NCBI RefSeq assembly: GCF_000002985.6
Contig: NC_003280.10
Span: forward strand, 13,326,501-13,390,500
Direction: 5' to 3'
DNA from: Caenorhabditis elegans
Lineage: Eukaryota > Nematoda > Chromadorea > Rhabditida > Rhabditidae
DNA length: 64,000 nucleotides
Position 1 is the first letter of the stretch; each line of letters begins with the position of its first letter. Shown here piece by piece: positions 55,901 to 64,000 of the stretch. Both the position numbers and the translations under genes were made by a program. The notes beneath the pieces were generated by a model. That model did no database searches. It worked only from the letters and a program-made list of their open reading frames with translations, and was not told the DNA's origin.

Positions 55901-58900
55901 GTTTTTTGTGCTAAAATATACAAAACTACACAATTTTTTAAATTATTTTCCATTGAAAAATGCTCTGAAAAATCTGAATTTTCAGACCGAAGAGAGCAAA
56001 AACATGTCGATGGATTCGGTGAAGAACGTCGTTGATGCTGCTGCTCTTTCTGCTCCGGCTCCGGCTCCACTGAGCCAATCGGATCGTCTGAATCATGTGG
56101 ATGAAGTGGAGGGAACAACACCCTCAAATGTCATGATAACTGTGTCGTCGGCGGCCGCGGCGTTGGAGAAGAAGGAGGAGGTTAGCCTCAGAAGCTTCCG
56201 CCGCGAGCAATTTTTAGTTCGGAAAAATGGGCAAAAAATCGAAATTTCCGGCAGATTTTTCAGCTTAAAAACTGAAATTTTGAGGAAATTCTAATTCTGA
56301 GAGACTTTCAGAATTTTGCCTAATTTGATTTTTTCCTGAAAAGCTGAATTTTCAGAAAATTTTAAGAAAAAATTAGCAAATTTTTTAATACTGAAATTAA
56401 AGCATATATATATATATATATATATATTATTCAAAATTTCCGGCAAATTAGGCAAATCGATAATTTGCCGGTTTGCCGCTTTTCCGGGAATTTTCAAATC
56501 CAATATTTTGCCGATTTGCCGGAAATACTTTAATTCTGGCAAATTGCCGATAATTTGCCGAATTTGTCGACACAACAAAAAATTTGCCGCCCCCACCCAT
56601 GCTTCACTGTACAAATTTGCCGCTTTTTCACCTCTCCAAAACCGCCCCCAAAAATTTTCCATCATTTTTTCCAGGCCGCCTTTGCAGCAGCAGGAAGCCT
56701 CGACTCATGCGGGATCCCAATCTCCGGAGGAGGAGCCGCCGCACAAACCTCTGCACCCCACTCAACACCCTACGGTACCCCAAAGGACACGCATATCCAG
56801 CAGCAGCAGCAGCCAGTGGTATTTGAAGAGATTCTCACTGCAAATGGACCCCCACCGCAGCCGTCTTCTCCACTACTACCAGCTCTCATTACAACTACAA
56901 CAAGTGCTCCAACAATTGCTCCAGCATCGTCTCCGATCATCAATGCTTCTGGATCATCGATTCCAGCAGCTTCAACGTCTGGAATCTCATTATTTCCCAG
57001 TGGTGGTGTCACATCGTCACTGACAACTCCATCGACGACTGCTGACACACATACACCGATTGATAATAAGATTGAGCAGGCGATGGAGCTTGTCAAGACT
57101 CATTTAACGTATGCTGTACGGGAAGAGGTTGATACGTTGAGAAATACTATTGCAGAGCTTGAATATCAGGTAAAATACACTGCAACTTTTTCCTCACGAG
57201 GGACGAGGAAAAGTGGTTTCTAGGCCATGGCCGAGGGGCCGACAAGTTTCAGCGGCCATTTATCTTGCTTTGTTTTCCGCCTGTTTTCTTTCGTTTTTCA
57301 TCGATTTTTCCCGTTTTTTCTTAATAAAACTGATAAATAAATATTTTTTGCAGACGCTAAAACAATTTCCAAGTAAAAAAACCATGTATTCAGTGGGCAA
57401 GCAGCGGTGAAAGTGGTCAATGCAATATGATGGATTACGGGAATACAAAACCTAAACTTTTTCTGAAACATAATACATATGCTGCTTAGATGCTGAAATT
57501 ACCTGATTTTCATAACGAGACCGCTGAAAAAGTTTTGAGGTTTCCAAAATTCAACTTTTTTGGTGAAAAAGTCGAGATTATCGCACAAAAAAAGTTGAAT
57601 TTTGGAAACCTCAAAACTTTTTCAGCGGTCTCGTTATGAAAATCAGGTAATTTCAGCATCTAAGCATCATATGTATCATGTTTCAGAAAAAGTTTAGGTT
57701 TTGTATTCCCGTAATCCATCATTTTACATTGACCACTTTCACCGCTGCTTGCCCACTGAATACATAATTTATTTACTTGGACTAGCGCGTCAAGCGCGCT
57801 AGGCTTCGCAGTAGATTAAATTGGTAAACTGGAATAAATTTGGATCTTTTTTAACCAAAATTGACTGAGCCATGGCCATTTGAAGATAATATTTTTTCTG
57901 GGTCTTGTTTAAGTGTATTCGGGCCTGCGGCCCTCAACCTGATTCATTGGGCTTAGAGTAGGTTTAACGATTGTCCAACACTTTTATGTGTATTCGGGGC
58001 TGCGGCCCTCAATCCGGATTAACTGGCCTTTCCAAAAACAGACGTAGTCTCATAGGAGGCCTCCGGCCTGCTCTGCTGGGAGTAGGGATAGAAATGGCTT
58101 AAAGTTTCTAAGTGTAAGAAGGCGGCCCTAATCCCTGATTTTTGGGTTTGAGTGAAATGCAATAGCATCGCAGGACTCCGGCCTGCCCAGCTGGAAGTGA
58201 GGTTAAAATTTTCAAATAGTGCGGTCCAGCGGTGTGCGGCAAATCTCAAAATTTCGATTAACCATCACAATAGCTCAATTTTGTGCCATTTTACTAAACT
58301 TTTGTAGACAAAAGCCAATAGTTTTTGTCAAAAGTGTAATGCCAAATTTTTGATGTGTGCGACAAAGTTCAAAATTTACCGAACTCGGAAAATTCGGCAA
58401 ATTTGCCGCACAACCCTGGTGCGATTCGAGAAAAAGTAAAAATCTCGAAAAATCTTTAAAATTAAATTCTCCTCACGTTATAAAAATAAGAAATGAAAAT
58501 GATCGAATTCATCCCCAAAGTAGAGAGAGAGAGAGTGGTAGGAAAGTTTTTCACGTTTAATCCATCTTTTTAATTTTGCAAAATTTGAATGATGGCCTAC
58601 ATTTTGGAAAGTTGGTCAATTTTTTTCAAAATAGTTTCAAAAAATTGGTAATTCGAAGTTTTCTCTTGTGCTCAAATTGGAACCAAATGTGAGAAAAACT
58701 GCTCGTATGGGATTGAAAAATATAAAACTCTTCAGTACAAAGAAAATATTCAATTTTCGCGGTCTCCAGAAACCCCCGCAAATCAGTGTTCTACCCTTCC
58801 CAAAACCAATCCCCTCAATAATGACCATGGTGGGGCAACTATTTTTGATGCATTCGCACTTATTGAACGCAAAAGCGTCAGCTATGAGCCAAGTTGTTAA

Positions 58901-61900
58901 AGCTTAAAGTTTGTACATTTTAATCGGACACCCCATTACGACAACGTGCCCTTATTTTTTATTTCTGTCAAGAATGCAATTTCCGGATTTAATATAGGAA
59001 GAGGCAGACTAGCGCGGCGGAGCCGCGCCAGCCCTTCGGGTATTGGGTGTGCCCGAAAAAATGGGGTCGCTACGACCAAAACTGACTGAGTTATGGTCAT
59101 TTGAAGTTTATATTGTTCTTGGATCTTTATTAATTGTTTTCGGGCCTGCGGCCCTCAACCTGACTTATTGGGCTCAGAATAGGCTTGACGGTTGCCCAAC
59201 ACTTCTTCGTGTATTGCCTGTTCCGCTGAGAATGTGGTGAGAAGTTACCTATGTGGTGAGAAGTTACCTTCCAAGGGTATTCGGGCCTGCGGCCCTCAAA
59301 CCTGGTTGGTAGGCTTGAGCGAATAACAATCTGCTTGGAATAGGATTAAAGCTGGCCCTTATTTTTCATGAGTATTCAGGCCTGCGGCCCTCAAACCTGG
59401 TTGGTAGGCTTGAGTGAATAACAACCTGCTTGGAAGAGGATTAAAGCTGACCCACAGTTTCCAAGAGTGTTCGGGCCTGCGGCGCTCAAACCTGGTTGGT
59501 AGGCTTGAGTAAATAACAACCTGCTTGGAATAGGATTATAGCCAGCCCAGTTTGCAAGACTAGTCGGGCCTGCGGCCCTCAAACCTGGTTGTTAGGCTTG
59601 AGTAAATAACAACCTGGGCCTGCGGCCCTCAAACCTGGTTGTTAGTCTTGAGTAAATAACAACCTGCTTGGAATAGGATTAAAGCTGGCCCTTAGTTTCC
59701 ATGAGTATTCGGGCCTGCGGCCCTCAAACCTGGTTGGTATTCTTGAGCGAATAACAATCTGCTTGGAATAGGATTAAAGCTGGCCCTTAGTTTCCATGAG
59801 TATTCGGACCTGCGGCCCTCAAACCTGGTTGGTATGCTTGAGCGAATAACAATCTGCTTGGAATATGATTAAAACCAGCTCACAGTTTCCAAGAGTGTTC
59901 GGGCCTGCGGCCCTCAAGCTGAATTATTGCGCTAAGAATAAGAACAATTGCTCGACGCTTCTACTTGTACTCTTTTTAAATCAAAAAATTCTCGAAATTC
60001 ATTAAAATAATATAATTCTCTTCGCGTGATAAATAAGAAATGAAAAATTGCCACAAAAGAGAGGGAGAGAGAGAGTGGAGAGAGAGTTTTTCACGTATTA
60101 CATATTTTTGTTCATCTTTTTAGTTTTTCGAAAACTTTAATGATGGCCTACATTTTCGAAATTGGGTCAATCAGCTTTATTTTAGCTTCAAAAAATCGGG
60201 CTCATCGAGAGCTACAAAAAAGTTCCGGATTTGAAATTGATTGGAGCAAAGCCCGAGGTGCTACAGTCCGAAAAGTGGGTTTTCGTCAGTACTTGCACAT
60301 CCACCAAAATGAAGTACCTTCACTTTTCCGGCTCCCACGGGCTCCTCGAGCATAATCAGCGACCCCCGTTTAAATGTCCGTAAACGGAAATATTTTTGGA
60401 AGAGGGAGTGACAAAAATCGTGGCGATTGGCCCACTAAGACTCGAGTTATAAATGCACAAACTTTGTGACAGAATATTTTTAAATTTTTCGGACATTTTT
60501 CCGGGACATTTTAAATTTTCAAAAACGGCCATCTTGACAAGGTCGCTATTTAAGAGAAAAAGTGCAGAAATTGTTTTAGCATCTGCAAAAAGTATTTATT
60601 TATCAGTTTTAATAAGAAAAAACGAAAAAAATCAGTGAAAAACGAAAGAAAACAGGCGGAAAACAAAGCAAGATAAATGGCCGCTGAAACTTGTCGGCCC
60701 CTCGGCCATGGCCTAGAAACCACTTTTCCTCGTCCCTCGTGAGGAAAAAGTTGCAGTGCTTTCTTTAATTCAAAAATTTTCCAATTCCCTCCTTCTCCTT
60801 CTTCCAGATGCGTGAATCGCAATACGAATGCACATATTATCGTCAAAACTGTGCTCCAGATCTCATCGAGCAAGCTTCTTCATTTGTTCATCAACAAATG
60901 GCATCTCATCAACGACCGGCGGCTCGGCGAGCAGTCAGTACAGCTGGAATATTCGATGGAAGCTCTTCTGGTGGTGGTGGTGGTCAAGCATCGTCTGGAG
61001 CATCGGCGTCCGCTTCATCGGCTCACATGCGTAATTTGCAGAATCAAATTCAGCAGATGAAACAGGTGCGAGTAGATAGGGCTCCGAGATTTGTTTTTTG
61101 GAAAAATTTGGACACGAATAATTGGATTTTAGAGAAAATATTTGAATTTTTGCATTTTTCGAAAAAAAATTCCCAAAAAACTTGAAAAATCGCGATTTTT
61201 TGGTGTGTTTTTTTGGAATATTACTAAATAATTTGATTTTAATTATTTAAAAAATTAAGAATTTTTTTTTAATCCCTTAAAAATCGACATATTTTCCAAA
61301 TTTGATTTTTTAAATTATTAAAACAATTTCGCCAAAAAATTAATTTTTATAAAAAATGGCAATTTTATAAAAATTGTTAAATTGTCTGATTTCAAAGTGT
61401 CCCGCAAATCGGCAAACCGGCAAAATGCCGAAAATTTTCGGCAAATTGTGGTTTTGCACATTTTTTTTTTTGGAAATTTCAGAATTTCAATCTAAATCGG
61501 CAAATTGCCGGGTCTGAAAATTTCCGGCAACTCGGCAAACCGGAAAATTGTCGAAAATGTTCGGCAAATCGGTAAATTGTCTGATTTCAAAGTGTCCGAC
61601 AAATCGGCAAACCGGCAAATTGTCAGAATTTAAACTTTCCGGCAGATCGGCAAACCGGCAAAATGCCGCAAATTTTCGGCAAATTGTGGTTTTGCACATT
61701 TTTTTTTTTGGAAATTTCAGAATTTCAATCTAAATCGGCAAAATTGTACGACGCATCCTATGAATGTTCCTACATCTATTTTGAAAATTAATGAAATTAT
61801 ATGTAAAAATAGCTAAAGAAAACCGGCAAAAAATATAAAAAATTCCTCAAAAAATTTACTTTTCTGAAAAAAATCAAATTAATAAAATTTAAAAATTTTT

Positions 61901-62200
61901 CCGAAGTTAAAAAAAAATTCAAATCCCCCGTCCAAACCACGCGCGGGTAGCTAACTAAAATGTGAAGAGCTATTCCAGATCACTCCTATTACAACCAATA
62001 CTTGCATCAACTCAACTTCCACTTCCACCACCGCCTACACTTCAACTCCCACCGCTTCCATCCCAGCCGCCACCGCCATCACCACCACCACAGCACCACC
62101 AAAGCCCTCCCCAACCACCTCCGAGTCCTCATTGATTACTGGAGATTTGGGGGCTCCGGCGGGAGCTGTTGCTCAGAAGATGACAACAACGAATAATTGA
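49923..62200 (+). CDS. TSC22-domain (leucine zipper) transcriptional regulator, long form
   Basis: TSC22/GILZ-family proteins dimerise through the TSC box and act in transcription and cell-volume/WNK signalling. Proposed exons: 49923-50014, 50949-51044, 52627-52993, 54040-54342, 55986-56180, 56675-57169, 60808-61065 and 61979-62200, all in frame (675 residues). The N-terminal motif SRFQFVPVP...[10 protein letters not shown] (18-40) matches the conserved SRFRVV...RGRWTC element of long TSC22D isoforms. The middle is Pro/Ser/Thr/Gln/Ala-rich and disordered. The TSC box [16 protein letters not shown]...[10 protein letters not shown] ends exon 6 (480-516), and the zipper continues in exon 7 to NCAPDLIEQ, parallel to LASPEQLAQ in mammals. 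Uncertain points: the exon 3 donor (TCG/GTAATC at 52993), because without it the frame stops at 53050 and gives a 203-residue form lacking the box; and the last exon, where all three frames are open. Worms have a gene called tsct-1, but I cannot confirm that this is it. Confidence 0.85.
50047..50805. repeat. Palindrome in TSC22 intron 1
   Basis: GATGGAAATCCTGTGAGAAA at 50060 and its complement ending near 50793, with arms of about 350 bp around a centre near 50426. The right arm keeps words missing from the left arm but present in the intergenic copy at 49348-49583 (for example TGGTGAAATACGTGAAATTC), which gives an order of events. Confidence 0.88.
51161..52522. repeat. 1.36-kb palindrome in TSC22 intron 2
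   Basis: CCGGAATTTTATGATTTTTT near 51173 mirrors AAAATCATAAAATTCCGGAA near 52490; inner pairs include CGTCTAGAAAAAAGCGTTTA near 51220 with its complement near 52440. The centre is near 51850, where GAATTTCCATTGATTTTCGT sits; that word is also repeated directly at 52532. Confidence 0.88.
54480..55710. repeat. TTGCCGG-family minisatellite in TSC22 intron 4
   Basis: Units GGCAAACCGGCGAATTGCCG, TTAAAAAGTTCCGGAAAATT, GGCGAATCGTCAATTTGCC and AAAATCAAAATTTCCGGTAA give a clear 121-bp higher-order period between about 54770 and 55400 (for example the start of AAATTTCCGGTAAATCGGCA at 54780, 54901, 55022, 55143 and 55264). The overlapping minus-strand frames with near-identical proteins come from this period and are not genes. 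Confidence 0.9.
56402..56570. repeat. (TA)n microsatellite followed by a TTGCCGG fragment
   Basis: TA repeats at 56402-56428, then GGCAAATTAGGCAAATCG...TTGCCGGTTTGCCG to about 56570, in TSC22 intron 5. Confidence 0.8.
57369..57780. repeat. Palindrome nested inside the composite element
   Basis: CCAAGTAAA...GTATTCAGTGGGCAAGCAGC at the left returns as GCTGCTTGCCCACTGAATAC...TTACTTGG at the right, and TTTTTCAGCGGTCTCGTTAT pairs near the centre at about 57575. Arms are about 190 bp with a short loop. Confidence 0.9.
57900..59935. repeat. GC-rich minisatellite, CGGGCCTGCGGCCCTCAA core
   Basis: Regular units of about 95-100 bp between 59280 and 59910 (GGGCCTGCGGCCCTCAAACC, TGGTTGGTAGGCTTGAG, AATAACAACCTGCTTGGAAT, AGGATTAAAGCTGGCCC), with single diverged copies near 57925, 57990 and 59145. 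58445-58622 and 59997-60175 are a diverged direct repeat of another sequence (GATGGCCTACATTTTGGAAA type) flanking the array. Confidence 0.85.
61395..61745. repeat. TTGCCGG-family minisatellite in TSC22 intron 7
   Basis: GGCAAATTGTGGTTTTGCAC...GAATTTCAATCTAAATCGGC occurs twice (61440 and 61677) as a 237-bp duplication, with GGCAAACCGGCAAAATGCCG units between. Confidence 0.85.
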
Positions 62201-62264
62201 TCATATTATTTTTCTTATTTAATATCGAAATTTCCTCTAATAGTATGGCTCTTGGTGAAAAAAT

Positions 62265-62475
62265 TTGGTGAAAAAATAGCAAAAACCCGAAAATTTGGCC
62301 GAAATTCCAAAAAAAAAAATCCGAAAATTTGGCCGAAATTCCAAAAAAAAATCCGAAAATTTGGCCGAAATTCCAAAAAAAAAATCCGTAAATTTGGCCG
62401 AAATTCCAAAAAAAAAATCCGAAAATTTGGCCGAAATTCCTACCAAAAAAATCCGAAAATTTGGCGGAAAAAACG
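62265..62475. repeat. 32-bp tandem repeat, CCGAAAATTTGGCCGAAATT unit
   Basis: About six units of 32-34 bp just downstream of the TSC22 stop, probably within its 3' UTR or just beyond. A TTGCCGG fragment follows at 62515-62640, and an AATAAA lies at about 62730. 62640-63260 is otherwise AT-rich with no gene seen. Confidence 0.85.
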
Positions 62476-63260
62476 TTTGTTTCGGGAATTTTTTAGACTT
62501 TTTTCGTGAAATTTTCCGACAATTTGCCGATTTGCCTTAATTTTCAATTCCGGCAGCTTGCCGGTTTGCCGGAAATTTCCAATTAACAATTCCCACAATT
62601 TGCCGATTTGCCGGAAATTTTAAATTCCGGCAATTAGCAAATTTCTATATGAAAAAAAAAACATTTTTTTTATCGAAAAATCGGAAAAAAAATTGATTTC
62701 TAGATTTTTCCAACTTTTTGTTTCGAAAAAATAAACGGATTTTTTCAGAAAAATTCAAAAATTCTGAATTTTCCTAATTTTTTTGCTAAAAAAAACTGAA
62801 ATTTCTGAATTTTTTAACAAATGAAAACCGTTTTTTTTTCTAATTAAATAATTTCTCTCAGTTCGTACTATTAGAGGAAAAAATTATCCAAAAAATCATA
62901 CTTTCTTCCCCAATTCTCACCATAATGCATATAGTTTCTTGTGTTTTTTTTCTCGGAAAAATCTGTATTTTTTTTGCTTTAAATCGCCACTAAACACGAC
63001 ATTTCCCCACGATTTCTCTGCATTTTATGTACTTTTTTCTCTTCAGTTATTTATTATTTTTTTGCCCCATTTTTCTTGTTTGACGATACTAAACGAAATG
63101 ATTGTAGAGTAATATTTTTTTCTAAAAAAAATTATATAATATTCACGATTTTTGCAATTTTTCCCAATTTTTTGAATTTTTTTTTAGAGATCGTTTCGAA
63201 CTCTATTCTATTTTTTTTTAATTTGAAAAAAATTTCAGAATATTAAAAAAAAATTTTCAG

Positions 63261-63354
63261 ATGGCTCCGACAGTGCTAATGGTGGCTGAAAAGCCACTTT
63301 TAGCAGATTCAATTGCCAATCTGCTGTCGAATGGGCAGGCTAAGAAGAGGAAAG
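63261..63354 (+). CDS. DNA topoisomerase III beta, first exon (rest outside window)
   Basis: Type IA topoisomerase acting on DNA and RNA, known to work with TDRD3 in animals. The exon encodes 31 codons, beginning APTVLMVAEKPLLADSIA, which aligns with the start of the TOP3B Toprim domain (TVLMVAEKPSLAQSIA in human). The acceptor AAATTTTCAG abuts the ATG and the donor AAAG/GTTAGG follows at 63354 (phase 1). The Glu and Lys of the VAEKP motif are present; the usual Ser after it is Leu. TOP3B is favoured over TOP3A because of the LMVAEKP start and the very short N-terminus. Only this exon is visible. Confidence 0.85.
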
Positions 63355-64000
63355 GTTAGGATTTTTGGAATTTGGAGAAAATCCAAAAAAAAAATTTTTT
63401 TTGGAAAAAATCCAGTGAAAAATTAATTTTTTTTCAATTTTAAAAAAGTGAAATTTCATATAAAAACCAGATTTTAAAAGAAACAGAAAAACGGAAAATG
63501 ATTTCTTTTTTTCGAAAATCAATTTTAAAAAACACTATCTCAATTTTTCTAAAAATTAAAATCTAAAAATTCACGGAAAATTGATTTTTTTTTAATTTTT
63601 CAATTTTAGTTTTTCCGATATATTTCGAGAAAAAAAGTACATTTTTCGCAAAACAAAAAATTTAAAATTTCGATAAATTTTCGTTAATTTTTGACAATTT
63701 TAGGCAATTTCAGGCAATTTTCGACAAATTCCGGCAATTTTTGACACTTTTATGCAATTTGTGACATTTTTAGGCAATTTTTGACACTTTTAGGCAATTT
63801 TGGACAATTTTAGGCAATTTCAGGCAATTTTAGATACTTTTAGGGAATTTTAGGTAATTTTAGGGAATTTTAGGAATTTGCAGTCAATTTTAGGCTATTT
63901 TTGAAAATTTCAAGCAAATTCCGGCAATTTTTGACAATTTCAGGCCATTTTTGACACTTTTAGGCAATTTTAGGCAATTTTTGACAAATTTTCGATTCCA
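63355..64000 (+). repeat. TOP3B intron 1 with GGCAATTTTA short tandem repeat
   Basis: 63660-64000 is built from GGCAATTTTAGGCAATTT and TTTTGACACTTTTAGGCAAT units of about 10 bp. No further exon is visible before the window ends. Confidence 0.75.

Larger units (their letters stand above)
57178..60758. mobile_element. 3.6-kb composite element with about 190-bp terminal inverted repeats
   Basis: Left terminus CACTGCAACTTTTTCCTCAC (57178) and right terminus, its reverse complement, ending at 60758. The arms match to about 57370 and from about 60566, including TTCTAGGCCATGGCCGAGGG and GCGGCCATTTATCTTGCTTT. It occupies nearly all of TSC22 intron 6 (57170-60807), which splits the TSC box/zipper between exons. 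The interior holds a palindrome, a GC-rich minisatellite and duplicated AT-rich blocks; I see no transposase frame and no clear target-site duplication. Confidence 0.85.

Noticed and set aside
1..64000. tRNA genes, CRISPR arrays, phage or bacterial defence systems
   Set aside because: I looked for B-box-like GGTTCGAAxCC words, regularly spaced unique spacers and transposase or phage domains, and saw none. Repeats with regular spacing here have repeat-derived spacers.

Overview
The window is nematode genomic DNA and I read it as Caenorhabditis elegans. The reasons are small spliced exons with TTTTCAG-type acceptors placed right at the ATGs (typical of trans-spliced genes), very AT-rich introns, degenerate TTAGGC tracts (the nematode telomere repeat), and genes I recognise as worm orthologues (sam-10, mrpl-20). 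From memory, not from any search, this resembles the Y48C3A region of chromosome II. All exon joins below were worked out by hand from splice consensus, reading frame and family similarity.

Layout. (1) 34-4088, minus: sam-10, the SSBP/SSDP-family partner of LIM-domain-binding proteins, with its 3' end outside the window. (2) 4.1-11.7 kb: intergenic and upstream DNA made mostly of foldbacks, transposon-derived tandem copies, a purine-rich low-complexity block and a TTGCCGG minisatellite. (3) 11782-13382, plus: mrpl-20, five exons. (4) 14266-21384, minus: a seven-exon peptide GPCR of the myosuppressin-receptor-like (DMSR) type, with introns packed with a 21-bp minisatellite in both orientations. 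(5) 21.4-41.9 kb: about 20 kb with no gene I can support. It holds a 185-bp tandem family, a long-range inverted repeat, palindromes, degenerate telomere-like tracts, GTAGGCAG/CCTA tracts, (TTAGGCCACCAA)-like arrays and poly-T blocks, with a few non-repetitive islands. (6) 41938-42770, minus: a broken F-box-associated (FBA_2) gene remnant. (7) 43107-48607, plus: the PUS10 tRNA pseudouridine synthase orthologue, seven exons. (8) 49923-62200, plus: a large TSC22-domain gene, eight exons, with palindromes and a nested 3.6-kb TIR element in its introns. (9) 63261 to the window end, plus: first exon of DNA topoisomerase III beta.

The last three genes run in the same direction with gaps of 1.1-1.3 kb. 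Each ATG sits at or within 2 nt of a splice acceptor, so trans-splicing is likely; operon membership is open because the gaps are wider than usual for C. elegans operons. I found no tRNA, rRNA, CRISPR array, autonomous transposase gene or bacterial-type system. The most unusual property is the amount of long inverted repeat inside transcribed introns, which predicts extensive double-stranded RNA in at least four genes.
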